Positions 35,404 through 45,268 of a DNA stretch of 47,884 bases are shown one piece after another. The stretch is from Spirochaetia bacterium (lineage in GTDB: Bacteria > Spirochaetota > Spirochaetia > Treponematales > Breznakiellaceae): the NCBI GenBank assembly GCA_025997675.1, contig BNUX01000013.1:1-47884 (forward strand), read 5' to 3'. The position numbers and the translations under genes are program-made. The first letter of the stretch is position 1. The number at the start of each line of letters is the position of its first letter. Below the pieces are notes generated by a model. It worked only from the letters and a program-made list of their open reading frames with translations. It was not told the origin of the DNA and did no database searches.

Positions 35404-36675
35404 CTAAAACCCAAACGCACGGCTGCCGCTGAAGGAAACCAGGAGGACAATACTGAAGGGGCGGTTATTGGTGTCGGCGTTATGGGTATAGTAGGTCCCC
35501 TCCGGAGGGCCAAGGGCCATGGGTACGGCGAGGGATACCATTACGTTGGGTAAGGGATCAATGGCGATTGCCGGTACAAGCTGTGCGGTGTTTTCTTTAA
35601 AGGCATACAGGAACTGGAGGCCAAAGCGGAGATCCTTGAACCAGCCGGGTTTAAAACTCAGGTTAAGAGCGGTATTCACGCCGCCGATAAAGGGGGAGAC
35701 CTCCGCTGCCCGTAAATCAGTTTCCGGGCGGAACCAGCCGGTTTGCCCCTCGCCATTATAAAAAAACTCGGCGTTAAGGGTCAGCTTATCCGCAAAAAAA
35801 TCCTGTACAACCCCCAGGTTGGCGGAAAATCTCCAATCGCCCCAGGAATCATGATCACCGAGGGAATGCTGAACGGAGGTCATCCCTTCGGCATAGACCT
35901 CAGTTTCTTTAAATGTTTTTTTAAGGGAGATAAACCCCCGGAGGGGCATGGCCGTAAGAAAAAAGGCGCCAATATCAATATCCAACCAGGGGAAGGCCAG
36001 ATTGTATTTGGCGCCGTATCCAATTTCACGAAAGGACGGCGTCGTAAGACCGGTTTTTATAAAACCAGGACGGTTCAGGAGCAGGACTTGCAGCCCCCCC
36101 ACCCCTATGGGTATATCAACCTTGGCTATGATCGAATCCCCGCCGGAGGCATCATCGGGCACCCTTGCTAACAGATTGGTAAATTGAAAATTGGGAGAAA
36201 TCCCCCAGTTATGCACATATTTCCCCGCCCGGATAAACACCGCATTCTTAATTGCATAATCAAAGAAAAACTCGCTTATGCCCAAAGCAAAACCGGGGTA
36301 GGAAAAACTGACGGTATTCTTTACCCGAAATACATCGGAGATTTGAAAATCAAGCCCTACACCGGCGGACATTCCCAGGCCGATAATATGGGTATACCCA
36401 TCGTCATCTTCCGTTCCATCCCAATGCCAGGGAGCTTTGCTCCAGCCCGGGGCGATACCCCCATTGAAATAATAGGACGCATCCAGGGTAACCCCTGTTT
36501 GCCGCGTCTTGACGGGAGTCGCATTCTCCAGGGGAGCATCCTCTTCTTCCTCCGGCGCCGGATTATCAAAAATGGTGTCCAAATCCCAATCCGAAAAATC
36601 AGCCCCGGCATCCGCAGCGCTTACCAGGAGGGATGGTAAAAATAGCAACACGAATAGAAATACACGCTGCTTCAC
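35404..36675 (-). CDS. Predicted outer-membrane beta-barrel protein
   Basis: A 423-residue protein with a signal peptide (about 1-22, V-S-A-A-D-A), an acidic linker (P-A-P-E-E-E-E-D-A) and then many alternating beta strands ending in phenylalanine (R-A-F-G-F), the usual end of an outer-membrane barrel. No family was recognised. Its ATG overlaps the stop of the LolA-like gene by four bases, so it is the last member of a five-gene export cluster and may be the outer-membrane exit point; that role is inference. Confidence 0.7.
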   Translation of the reverse strand: MKQRVFLFVLLFLPSLLVSAADAGADFSDWDLDTIFDNPAPEEEEDAPLENATPVKTRQTGVTLDASYYFNGGIAPGWSKAPWHWDGTEDDDGYTHIIGLGMSAGVGLDFQISDVFRVKNTVSFSYPGFALGISEFFFDYAIKNAVFIRAGKYVHNWGISPNFQFTNLLARVPDDASGGDSIIAKVDIPIGVGGLQVLLLNRPGFIKTGLTTPSFREIGYGAKYNLAFPWLDIDIGAFFLTAMPLRGFISLKKTFKETEVYAEGMTSVQHSLGDHDSWGDWRFSANLGVVQDFFADKLTLNAEFFYNGEGQTGWFRPETDLRAAEVSPFIGGVNTALNLSFKPGWFKDLRFGLQFLYAFKENTAQLVPAIAIDPLPNVMVSLAVPMALGPPEGTYYTHNADTNNRPFSIVLLVSFSGSRAFGF

Positions 36676-37451
36676 CGGTTCACCAATTCCAGAAATGTTT
36701 TTGAATAGGTAGAGTCGGCGACCTTTTCAAAGGAAGGCTTATTAATCGTAATCAGGGTACGTTCGTTTACAAATTTGCCGTTAATCATGGCCCCCAACAG
36801 GGCTTCTTCAAACAAAATTTGCTTAGGGACAAACCGGTTGTTGTTAAACCGGTGATAGTCGGGGATAGCGGAGGTCCGCATCAACTGACCGGAAAGGCTG
36901 TAATCCTCGGTTTTCCGTACCAGGCCGTCCTCGCTGATCCAGAGCTTCATCCGGGGATAGGTAAGCCCGGCGCTCACCGCTTCCAGGGTAAGGAGACGGC
37001 ATTTGAACCGTCCCAGAACGGCGTCTTCCCCGGCTGTGATCCGGTAATCCTCCGCAAGGGTGGAACGGGTAAAATCGGAATTCCGGGCGTTGGTGTTTTG
37101 AAACCGCTCGGAACTGCTGGTCGTGTTAAACCGATGGCTTTCGGGATCGTAGAACCACAGGGTGGCATCCTGTTTCAGATACCCCTGCCCCCGGCTAATC
37201 TCGGGCTGCAGAACAATGATCACATAGGTTGCCCTGGAATCCCGGCGGAATACCCCTGCGACGGTGGTGGACCGGGCCTGTCCGGGTTTATCCTGAACGA
37301 TGGTATATTCCGCAGAAAAATCCGTGTCATAATAACTAACAAGGCTATCCGCCTTCCGCAGCAGTTCCAAATCCGTAATTGCCCAAAGCGCCCCCGGGGT
37401 AGGGAAAACCAGCGCGGCCAATAAAAGTACAAAACGGAAACGTGTATTCAT
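36672..37451 (-). CDS. LolA-like outer-membrane lipoprotein-sorting protein
   Basis: A 259-residue periplasmic protein with a signal peptide (M-N-T-R-F-R-F..., cleavage near residue 25 after L-W-A) followed by a LolA/LolB-like fold (S-A-E-Y-T-I-V-Q, L-W-F-Y-D-P-E-S-H-R-F, P-R-M-K-L-W-I-S-E-D-G-L-V). It probably carries lipid-linked cargo across the periplasm. ATG 37451 forms TGATG with the permease stop; the longer in-frame start at 37538 lies inside that gene and has no signal peptide. Confidence 0.8.
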   Translation of the reverse strand: MNTRFRFVLLLAALVFPTPGALWAITDLELLRKADSLVSYYDTDFSAEYTIVQDKPGQARSTTVAGVFRRDSRATYVIIVLQPEISRGQGYLKQDATLWFYDPESHRFNTTSSSERFQNTNARNSDFTRSTLAEDYRITAGEDAVLGRFKCRLLTLEAVSAGLTYPRMKLWISEDGLVRKTEDYSLSGQLMRTSAIPDYHRFNNNRFVPKQILFEEALLGAMINGKFVNERTLITINKPSFEKVADSTYSKTFLELVNR

Positions 37452-38755
37452 CAGCCCTTTCCTCCGGATAACATCCCGGGCAGGGGATTCCGGGAGGAAC
37501 GAAACGCCGGGAACCACACTGCCGCCATCAGGATACAAAACACCGCAACAAGATTAATCAACATAGTACGGGGAAGGTAGAGCGCTGTCAAGCTCCCTTC
37601 CTTCATGAAGATTTCAAAACTGGGAAACCAGGAAAAGGAAATAAACCGTAGCAGAGCGGATACAAGGAGTGCAAAGATGAAGCCGGCGGCCTCCGAAAGA
37701 AGCCCTAATGCGATGGTTTCCAGTACCAGAATATACCGCACATCCCCTTCATAAAAGCCGATGGCACGCATGGTACCCAATTCCCGGGAGCGTTCATGGA
37801 AAATAAGCCGATAGGTTACCATAGCGCTTACCAGGATAATCACCAGCATAATCCCATACAGAAAATAGGTAATGATGTTGAGGGCCCCCAGCAGATCCGC
37901 TATTTCGGAAAGATACACCGGAATAGTAAGAACGAAAATCTTTACCCCTGCCCAGTTTTCATTTCTCTCATGTATCAGTTCATCCCGATCCCGGACCAAA
38001 GGAGCGGTAGAAATAATTTTCTCTAATTCGTTCTGTAAAATAATTTTTTTCGTATCCGTTTCCCGCCGGTCACTGAAGAACATCCCGATACTTGAACATT
38101 CGTCCTCTCCGAATAAGAGGAGCCGGTTAAGAACCGGACGGGAAACATAGGCCTTATAATAACCGAAAAGCGTTGAGTCCTCCACAATACCGCCAACCAC
38201 AAAGACGCCGGTATTACTTTGACCATACCGGGTTTTCATTTCCAGGATAAGGCTGTCACCAAGGCGGGCGCCTAACTCCCCCGCTACGGGAGCGGAAAGC
38301 AGGATGGTATCTTCCCCCGCAGGCATTTCCCGGCGTTCCCGGTAAATAAGGCTGTCAAAAAATTTCTTTTCAGTATCCCAGTCGGCGCCGATAGTATACT
38401 TAAGCGTCACCGCCGAACCGTTATAATAGAGAATCCCCGTGCCGGACAGGGTCCGCATGACGGTACGCTCCGGATTAATGTTTGTATTAATAATTGCCTT
38501 AAGGATTTTAACCATATCATCTTTTTGCATATGCTCTGTCTGGGATACATCATTGTCAATCCCCAGGGTAATAATATCACCGGCATAATGGGACTGGGCC
38601 GAATTATACACATTTTCGTACATCCCGTCTTTTACGGAAGTAATAAGGGTGACAATACCAAAGCTAAAGGTCAGAGCCAGAAAAAGAAAAAGATACCGGC
38701 GGTGGTAGCGGAAGAGATACTTCAAGGCTAACCGCAGCATTACTATAAATTTCAC
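37451..38755 (-). CDS. ABC transporter permease, FtsX/LolE-like (1)
   Basis: A 434-residue permease with the FtsX/MacB layout: one N-terminal helix (about 19-40), a large periplasmic domain (about 45-280) and three C-terminal helices (R-S-R-E-L-G-T-M-R-A-I-G-F preceding the second of these). It works with the ATPase at 40201 and the second permease, from which it is separated by three bases. Lol-type transporters extract lipoproteins from the inner membrane; MacB-type exporters are the alternative. Confidence 0.88.
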   Translation of the reverse strand: MKFIVMLRLALKYLFRYHRRYLFLFLALTFSFGIVTLITSVKDGMYENVYNSAQSHYAGDIITLGIDNDVSQTEHMQKDDMVKILKAIINTNINPERTVMRTLSGTGILYYNGSAVTLKYTIGADWDTEKKFFDSLIYRERREMPAGEDTILLSAPVAGELGARLGDSLILEMKTRYGQSNTGVFVVGGIVEDSTLFGYYKAYVSRPVLNRLLLFGEDECSSIGMFFSDRRETDTKKIILQNELEKIISTAPLVRDRDELIHERNENWAGVKIFVLTIPVYLSEIADLLGALNIITYFLYGIMLVIILVSAMVTYRLIFHERSRELGTMRAIGFYEGDVRYILVLETIALGLLSEAAGFIFALLVSALLRFISFSWFPSFEIFMKEGSLTALYLPRTMLINLVAVFCILMAAVWFPAFRSSRNPLPGMLSGGKG

Positions 38756-38758
38756 TTT

Positions 38759-40204
38759 TTATCCCTGCCGGACCGCAACAATAGGATCGATACGAACCGC
38801 CATTTCCACCGGATAGACGGCGGCGGCAAAACCAAGAAACAGGGCGACCCCAAAGGACGCCCATGCCGCCGACGGCAAAAAGGATACATTTACTACCTGG
38901 CCCCCCAGGAGAGAGGCAATAAGCGTATTGGGAATGGTGATACCCATCCTGTTTACGGTATAGAGAACCCAATAGCCCCCCAGAACGCCAAGGACGCCGG
39001 CAATACAGGCAAGGATAAGGTTCTCCCCCAGGATGAGGGTGCGGATATAGCCGTCGTATGCGCCCATAGCCCGCAGTGATCCTATTTCTCCCGTCCGCTT
39101 AAACACGGAAATTAGAAGAATATTCACCGCCGCGATGACTCCGGCCACACTCACCAGAAACATCCCGGTATTAAACAAACTCCTGATAAGCAAGAGGAGA
39201 ATAGCGGAACTCCCCGCCGCGATACGCCAGCCCACCGCAGTGACTCCAAAGGAGGCAAGTTTTTTGTTAAGCAATGAAATCATCACCCCGGGACTCACCC
39301 CATGCTCCAGCCGGAGGATAATAAAATTCCAGTCACCCCCTGCCGCTATCCCCCCCCCTGACTCGGCGGAAGTTTGCAGAACATTTTGGAGAAAATCCAC
39401 CGAAAAGCGTTCTTCCCCCGCTGCGGCCTCTCCCCCAAAATCCCCGCTGAAAAAATCATCCAAATTCATCTCCAGCAAATGAGCATTTTCCGGAGCAACA
39501 TCAATACCGGAAGTGGCAACCTGAATTGATTCCAGTACTCGTACCGTCTGGGGGTCTGCGATGACGATTTCATTCATAAAGGTTCCGGGATTCCGGTAAC
39601 GATAGATCCCCACCAGGGGTACCTCCCGAATCTTAAACCCCGCATTCCCTCCGGCGGTAAACAACAGAGGACTGCCGATAGCCGGCCGCTGTCCGGTTTG
39701 TTTTTCAATGCGCCCTACCCTACCGGCGGTTATCATGGCGCCGTATTCGTTTGCTTCAAGAAAGCGCCCTTCCTCAAGGATGATCCCCGGAAAGGCGGAA
39801 AAATACGTTTCCGCATCTACCCCGCAGAGCAGAACCCCCTCCCGTGTCCCCAGGACATCCAGAAACGCCCGGCTGGATACCTGGCTGGTAACGATACTAA
39901 CCCCCGGTTCACTACGGACAAGCTCCTCTACCACATCATGGGCGGGAAAAGAGGGAATATTAAAATATCCGTCAATTATGGGCGTATTGGCGCCGAAAAG
40001 GTTCATGGTTATATCGGATGTTTTCTGGATCACCACATCCCCGGTAAGGCTTTCGATATAGGCGTCCCGCAGGCTCTGATCGGATTTTCCGAGTATGCTG
40101 TTTCCGATAAAAAAAATAAAGGTAATAAGGCCAATCAGCAGAACTATTACCAGACTGTTCTTTGTATTCCGGGTGATGTTTTTAAAAATAAGCAGCCAGA
40201 TCAC
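38759..40204 (-). CDS. ABC transporter permease, FtsX/LolC-like (2)
   Basis: A 481-residue permease with the same layout as its neighbour: an N-terminal helix (about 15-35), a long periplasmic domain, then three helices with F-K-R-T-G-E-I-G-S-L-R-A-M-G-A before the last pair. The start overlaps the ATPase stop as ATGA, so ATPase and permease are translated together. The two permeases are different in sequence, as in LolC/LolE pairs. Confidence 0.88.
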   Translation of the reverse strand: MIWLLIFKNITRNTKNSLVIVLLIGLITFIFFIGNSILGKSDQSLRDAYIESLTGDVVIQKTSDITMNLFGANTPIIDGYFNIPSFPAHDVVEELVRSEPGVSIVTSQVSSRAFLDVLGTREGVLLCGVDAETYFSAFPGIILEEGRFLEANEYGAMITAGRVGRIEKQTGQRPAIGSPLLFTAGGNAGFKIREVPLVGIYRYRNPGTFMNEIVIADPQTVRVLESIQVATSGIDVAPENAHLLEMNLDDFFSGDFGGEAAAGEERFSVDFLQNVLQTSAESGGGIAAGGDWNFIILRLEHGVSPGVMISLLNKKLASFGVTAVGWRIAAGSSAILLLLIRSLFNTGMFLVSVAGVIAAVNILLISVFKRTGEIGSLRAMGAYDGYIRTLILGENLILACIAGVLGVLGGYWVLYTVNRMGITIPNTLIASLLGGQVVNVSFLPSAAWASFGVALFLGFAAAVYPVEMAVRIDPIVAVRQG

Positions 40205-40884
40205 AACCGCCGCTCCGATTCTATGATGCCGTCTTTCAGAAACACAATGTGGTTGGCCATTTCCCAGATATCCGGATCGTGGGTGGAAAAAATGAAGGTT
40301 GTTCCCTCTTCCCGGTTAATTTTTTTCATGAGCTCTAACACCCGTTCCCCGTTAGCGGAATCCAGGTTTGCCGTGGGCTCATCGGCAATAACGATTTTAG
40401 GCCGGGTTACCAGAGCCCGGGCGATGGCCACCCGCTGCTGCTGTCCTCCGGATAACTCTGAAGGTTTGTGGGTTTTCCTGTCCCAAAGCCCGACTTCCTC
40501 CAAAAGGAACTTCACCCGTTCCCGGCGTTCCGCCCGGGTAGTCCTCTTTTGCGCGATTGTCAGGGGAAGTTCTACGTTTTCAAAAACCGTTAAGACCGGC
40601 AGCAGGTTAAAAGACTGGAATACAAACCCAATGTTTTCCTGCCGTATCCGGGTCAGTTCCCTGCGGCGGAGACCCCCGGCATCCTTTCCGTCAATACAAA
40701 CACTGCCGTGACTTGGGGTATCAATGAGGCCGATGATATTCATCAGGGTGGTTTTTCCCGAACCCGAAGGACCGGCTACGGAAACAAAGTCACCTTTGGT
40801 GAGTTCCAGAGAAATCCCTTTAAGGGCATCTACGCTGAGTTTCCCCATGGGGTAGCTTTTCCAAAGGTCACGTATGACAATCAC
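40201..40884 (-). CDS. lolD: ABC transporter ATP-binding protein (LolD-like)
   Basis: A 227-residue ATPase with Walker A G-P-S-G-S-G-K-T-T (about 39-47), Q-loop, signature L-S-G-G-Q-Q-Q-R-V-A-I-A-R-A-L and Walker B I-V-I-A-D-E-P-T-A-N-L-D, the last characteristic of the LolD/MacB/FtsE group. It drives the two permeases that follow. It is the first gene of the export cluster and starts one base before the end of the upstream sugar-transferase gene spacing. Confidence 0.93.
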   Translation of the reverse strand: MIVIRDLWKSYPMGKLSVDALKGISLELTKGDFVSVAGPSGSGKTTLMNIIGLIDTPSHGSVCIDGKDAGGLRRRELTRIRQENIGFVFQSFNLLPVLTVFENVELPLTIAQKRTTRAERRERVKFLLEEVGLWDRKTHKPSELSGGQQQRVAIARALVTRPKIVIADEPTANLDSANGERVLELMKKINREEGTTFIFSTHDPDIWEMANHIVFLKDGIIESERRL

Positions 40885-40885
40885 G

Positions 40886-42253
40886 TTATACGCCTTCCCG
40901 TTTAAACACGGTCACAATCGTTTTAAAAAATATTGAAATATCCAGAAACAGAGACATGTTTTTAATATAATACAAATCGTACTGCAATTTTTTACGGGTA
41001 TCTTCCCGGGATGGTGAATGATATTCGCCTGAAACCTGATCCCATCCGGAAAGGCCCGGTTTTACCAACAGGCGCTGCCGGTAAAAGGGAACTTCCTTTT
41101 CCAAAAGGTAAACAAGATCGGGCTGTTCCGGGCGGGGACCAATAAAGCTCATTTCACCCTTAAGCACATTAATGCATTGAGGAATTTCGTCGATCCTTGT
41201 TTTACGGAGGAAACCGCCGAATTTTGTTATCCGGGGATCCCTGATACCGGTCGGGGTGTAGTTGTTGTCTTCCATCCGCATGGTACGAAATTTTAGAATA
41301 ACAAATTCCTTACCGAAGATGCCGACCCGCTTTTGAAGAAAAAAAGCCGCCCCCGGACTTTCTGTTTTTATAATCAGAATAATAAGCGGCCAAAAGGGCA
41401 GTGTTACTATCAACATAAAAAAAGCCATCACCATATCGACAATTCTTTTTATATATTGATACCAGCCTTTGATACTTAAATCAATGCTCTGTAAAAACCA
41501 GAGCTCATTCACCGCGTCAATGGGGATACGGCGCATATATGTTTCATAAAACTCTGCTATGTTAAAAAAATAGATATGGTTGTGTAAAAGCTCAAACAGG
41601 ATATCCTGCAGGATATACGAAATATTTTTCTCATGGGCCAGTACTACCGCTTTTATTTTGTTTATTTTTATTTCATCCATAAAGGACTCTTTTTCCTTAA
41701 GCACCGGAATACCATGATAATCGGCGCCCTCATAGGTATCATCAAAAATAAAGGGAACATGAAAATTCATGTATGAAAAATCGTTGACATGTTGCAACAA
41801 ATTGTCAACAGCATTGTTGATACCGATAAAAACAATGTTACTCCCGGGGAAATATTTATTGATTACCAGGTTGAGCAGCCAGCGCCAGAACCCGATAAGG
41901 ACAGCGGTAAAGGATGAAAACAAAACCAGGATGGTTTTCGGTACAACCCTTGACTGATAGTTAAGATAATAAACGGCGAAACCGATAAGGGCACAAAAGA
42001 GGGCGACAATAAATATGAGCCCCGTCGTTTTATACCCCGCATAGGGCATTTCCAGGGAATAAAGCCCCAGGGTATAAAAACAAATAATCCAGGCGGAGAT
42101 TACCGGCAGCATCACCCGGATATGGACAAGAAATTCCTGCATGGGCGGAAAGATGCGCCACCGTATAATAAGCGACAGGTATACCGAAGCAGCCAGTATG
42201 GTGACGTCGATAATAGCTATGAGAAGTTGACGTTGTTTACGGGATAGGGTCAT
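40886..42253 (-). CDS. Polyprenyl glycosylphosphotransferase (WcaJ/WbaP type)
   Basis: A 455-residue membrane enzyme. Four N-terminal helices (about 10-130) and a nucleotide-binding-like middle domain precede a C-terminal sugar transferase domain with its own helix (about 270-290), K-F-R-T-M, R-K-T-R-I-D-E-I-P-Q, N-V-L-K-G-E-M-S-F-I-G-P-R-P-E and V-K-P-G-L-S-G-W-D-Q-V. It transfers a sugar 1-phosphate to undecaprenyl phosphate, the first step of a surface polysaccharide or glycan. It precedes the LolD-like gene by one base; the rest of a glycan cluster is not beside it here. Confidence 0.9.
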   Translation of the reverse strand: MTLSRKQRQLLIAIIDVTILAASVYLSLIIRWRIFPPMQEFLVHIRVMLPVISAWIICFYTLGLYSLEMPYAGYKTTGLIFIVALFCALIGFAVYYLNYQSRVVPKTILVLFSSFTAVLIGFWRWLLNLVINKYFPGSNIVFIGINNAVDNLLQHVNDFSYMNFHVPFIFDDTYEGADYHGIPVLKEKESFMDEIKINKIKAVVLAHEKNISYILQDILFELLHNHIYFFNIAEFYETYMRRIPIDAVNELWFLQSIDLSIKGWYQYIKRIVDMVMAFFMLIVTLPFWPLIILIIKTESPGAAFFLQKRVGIFGKEFVILKFRTMRMEDNNYTPTGIRDPRITKFGGFLRKTRIDEIPQCINVLKGEMSFIGPRPEQPDLVYLLEKEVPFYRQRLLVKPGLSGWDQVSGEYHSPSREDTRKKLQYDLYYIKNMSLFLDISIFFKTIVTVFKREGV

Positions 42254-42284
42254 AATTCAGCATCTCACTTAGTTATTATTTCCT

Positions 42285-43535
42285 TTATCCTAAAAAATAT
42301 GCCGCATTGAGTGCCGTGATATTATCCGCAAATTGTTCTGTGTCCCGGTCATTTGAAAGCACAAAACCATGTAAAAACGGTTTATCCAACATATCGTCAA
42401 GCATTTTAAAGTGCTTGGCGTCAATCGTCCGCACTTTTTCTGACATTTTTATCTCGAATGCAAAGTAACCAAAAGGCAGCTCCAATAAAACATCAATCTC
42501 CGCGCCATCGTGGGTACGTACATGATACAACTTTGCGTCAATGCAAAGGGTACGGATTTGCTTGTATAATTCCGCCACAACCACACTTTCAAATTCCGCG
42601 CCGGTCGTACCCCCATGTTTTTGCAAAACTGCCTGCAGCACACCGTTATCAAGATAATGCAGCTTTGGCGCTTTGGTAAGCCGCTTGTTCATGTTACGCG
42701 ACCATGCCGGAAGTATAAGCGCTTGATAACTCAATTCAAAATAACGGATGTAGCGCTGCACGGTTTTAACAGACACCCCCAATTGAACCGCCATAGTTGA
42801 CGCATTGATGGTAAGGCCTGTTTGCTGTGCAAGATAGATCTGCAACTTTACAAAGGGTTCCAAATCACGGAATGTGGTCAAATCACGGATATCCCGTTCA
42901 AGATAGGTCCGCACATAATCACGAAGCCATTGCACCCGTTTTTCGTCATCCAATTCCGCATCGGTAAGCGCCGGATAGCCGCCGTAACGAAGGTAGAAAT
43001 CCCATACGCACTGCTTTCTTGCCATATCGGGGTCTAACACAAAGGAGGGTAAAAAATCAGGCAACTTATCCGGATGCAACAGACACTGCTGAAAAACCGA
43101 ATCCCGCACCGTGTCATGCCAACCGTCGGTACGCAATTCCGGTACGGTAAGGGGGAACAGCTCAACGATGGTACATCGCCCCGCAAGACTTTCCCGTACT
43201 TTTTCCAGCAGCAGAAGCTGGCTGGACCCCAGCAGAATGTAGCGCGGTTCCTCCCACTGATCGTACACCGACTGGATGCTTTCCACCAAGGACGGCGCCT
43301 TTTGCACCTCGTCCAGAATTGCCCGGGGATACAGCGTTTTCCACTGCTCCGCATTGAGCCGCTCGTATTGTGCCCGACTGACCGGGTCTTCAATCGAAAG
43401 ATAGTGGTAATCAGGGAAAATCTGCCTGGTAAGGGTCGTTTTACCGGTTTGCCGCGCCCCGGTAAACACCAAAATCCGGCCGGTTTTCCCCACCGCGTGT
43501 TTTTGTATCCAGGGTGCTATCCGTCGTGCCTTCAT
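42285..43535 (-). CDS. P-loop ATPase with DUF4143 (PD-(D/E)XK-like C-terminus)
   Basis: A 416-residue protein. The N-terminal AAA-type ATPase has Walker A G-A-R-Q-T-G-K-T-T (26-34), Walker B-like A-I-L-D-E-V-Q-K, and the arginine-rich segment after. A winged-helix region (T-M-A-V-Q-L-G-V-S-V-K-T-V-Q-R-Y, about 240-265) follows. The DUF4143 end carries E-I-D-V-L-L-E...F-E-I-K, the active-site pattern of PD-(D/E)XK nucleases. Such proteins are common mobile accessory genes of uncertain role. The start lacks a clear ribosome site. It sits alone between glycan and ATPase genes. Confidence 0.85.
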   Translation of the reverse strand: MKARRIAPWIQKHAVGKTGRILVFTGARQTGKTTLTRQIFPDYHYLSIEDPVSRAQYERLNAEQWKTLYPRAILDEVQKAPSLVESIQSVYDQWEEPRYILLGSSQLLLLEKVRESLAGRCTIVELFPLTVPELRTDGWHDTVRDSVFQQCLLHPDKLPDFLPSFVLDPDMARKQCVWDFYLRYGGYPALTDAELDDEKRVQWLRDYVRTYLERDIRDLTTFRDLEPFVKLQIYLAQQTGLTINASTMAVQLGVSVKTVQRYIRYFELSYQALILPAWSRNMNKRLTKAPKLHYLDNGVLQAVLQKHGGTTGAEFESVVVAELYKQIRTLCIDAKLYHVRTHDGAEIDVLLELPFGYFAFEIKMSEKVRTIDAKHFKMLDDMLDKPFLHGFVLSNDRDTEQFADNITALNAAYFLG

Positions 43536-43644
43536 AGGTCCAGTGTACTGCAGGTTATTCTAAATGTCAAGGAATAGCGTAAATTTTGTACTTGAGATAC
43601 ATATTCAGGCGTAATATTTTTATGTTTTGTCAAGTGGTTATATT

Positions 43645-45234
43645 CTAGCACCCCACCACCGTAATGCCGCTATGCTCTGCCCAGGTAAGCCGTTCGTTCC
43701 AGGGTAACTTCTTCCCCTCAGAACGCCGGTCAAAAATTACCAGATAGGCGGGAGCTTTCGCGTCTATTGTATCACGGTATTTCGTAATCTGCTGTAAGCC
43801 CTGCTCTTTCACCGCTTCCGGTGATGAATAATCATAAATCAATTTAATTTCAATGATGTACATCATGTCCAGAAACTCCACCGCCAAGTCCATGCGCCCG
43901 CGCCCCGCTGCATATTCACGGTCTATCCGCCCGCCGCCATTTAGCACACGCTGCAGGAATGCCTGCAGTAATAAATGCGGAAACGCCTCGGTGTAATTGA
44001 ATTGCTGCTTTCTCTGCTGTTCCCACATTTCGGAGTTTGCCCGCCAAAATTTTTGAAACTCTCGCAACAAAGCATCCATGTCAAGGGAGCCATCATCATT
44101 CTTCCATTTCCATTCAGGTTCTACGATAGCTGCTTGCTGCCCCTGTGTTAATTGCCGCGCCAGTACTTCCCGATAAATTGGGTTTGAAACTTGCGGCGTC
44201 CCTCTTTCTATGGTCACCAGTCCAAGATCAAGGCAATAGGCAAAAGCATCACTCTCTATAAGGAAAGGATCTGCTTCACCGGTCATCAGCGTTTCAATTA
44301 TTTTCCGCACCCGTTGATCATTCAGGCGCACCGCAAGCTGGTCAAGGTGTGTCTCCCGTGCCTGTATCATCTGCTCCCGGGCTTGCCGAATATGGTCTAG
44401 TGTTACCGTTTCGTAATTGTCCTCATCCAGTATCCGCATTGTTGCCCGCTGAAAAAGTGAATTGACTATCCACGGCTGCCCTTTCGATTGATCGTATACA
44501 TAATCGATAGCTTCCTGCGTGATTTGTTGTCCCGTTTCGTCAGTACGTTGGGTAAAAAGTTTTACGAGGTCGTCTTTATGAAAATTAGACAATGACACTG
44601 AATCTGTTTTGATATTGAACGGCGAACCGGGGTTTACCGGGATCCCATCTTTTGCCGCAGTGATATAGTCTTTCAGGTCGCGCATGCCAACCAAGGCGAC
44701 TGATGTAGGAAACTTTCCAACGCCGCGATCCGCAAAACCTCCGCGCAGTTGCCGTAAAAAACTTATCAAGGTACCATCAATTAACACATCGGTTTCATCA
44801 AAAAGTACCACAAGAGGCTTTGGATCTGTCAAAGATGCCCAATTATGTAAAACGTCACTTACCATACTATTGGTTGCAGTCGTTCCTAGTTTGGGAATAG
44901 GTAAACCGGCAGATTCAGCACATTCCTGAATAGCTTTACAGATATCCGGCATAGATTTTTCCGGTTCAGATATACCTTGACATCTCTCTACACTCACATA
45001 GCATGCCACCGCATCATCCCCGGCATTTATCTCACGTGCCCAACTTTGCAAAAACGTAGTCTTTCCTGTCTGCCTCGGCGCATGAAGCACCCAGTAGAGC
45101 TTGTCCCGGATGTACCGGTGAAGCTGCGCGCCAACCAGACGCTCCGCAGGGGGTAACATATAGTGATCCCACGGATTACAAGGACCGGTAGTATTGAAAA
45201 AGCGGATAGGACGTTTTTGGTTTTCGGTAAACAT
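43645..45234 (-). CDS. AAA-type ATPase with C-terminal PD-(D/E)XK nuclease-like domain
   Basis: A 529-residue protein: Walker A A-P-R-Q-T-G-K-T-T (about 52-60), Walker B L-V-V-L-F-D-E-T-D (about 140-148), a helical region, and a C-terminal R-M-D-L-A-V-E...I-I-E-I-K (EIK about 462-464) resembling the PD-(D/E)XK core, as in AAA-ATPase-like proteins of unknown role. ATG 45234 was taken; TTG 45237 fits the GGA box a little better. Its 5' end lies at the edge of composite element copy B, whose transcript or promoter may control it. Confidence 0.82.
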   Translation of the reverse strand: MFTENQKRPIRFFNTTGPCNPWDHYMLPPAERLVGAQLHRYIRDKLYWVLHAPRQTGKTTFLQSWAREINAGDDAVACYVSVERCQGISEPEKSMPDICKAIQECAESAGLPIPKLGTTATNSMVSDVLHNWASLTDPKPLVVLFDETDVLIDGTLISFLRQLRGGFADRGVGKFPTSVALVGMRDLKDYITAAKDGIPVNPGSPFNIKTDSVSLSNFHKDDLVKLFTQRTDETGQQITQEAIDYVYDQSKGQPWIVNSLFQRATMRILDEDNYETVTLDHIRQAREQMIQARETHLDQLAVRLNDQRVRKIIETLMTGEADPFLIESDAFAYCLDLGLVTIERGTPQVSNPIYREVLARQLTQGQQAAIVEPEWKWKNDDGSLDMDALLREFQKFWRANSEMWEQQRKQQFNYTEAFPHLLLQAFLQRVLNGGGRIDREYAAGRGRMDLAVEFLDMMYIIEIKLIYDYSSPEAVKEQGLQQITKYRDTIDAKAPAYLVIFDRRSEGKKLPWNERLTWAEHSGITVVGC

Positions 45235-45268
45235 CAATTTTTATTTCCTTTTTTGCGGCCCCGCCCGG

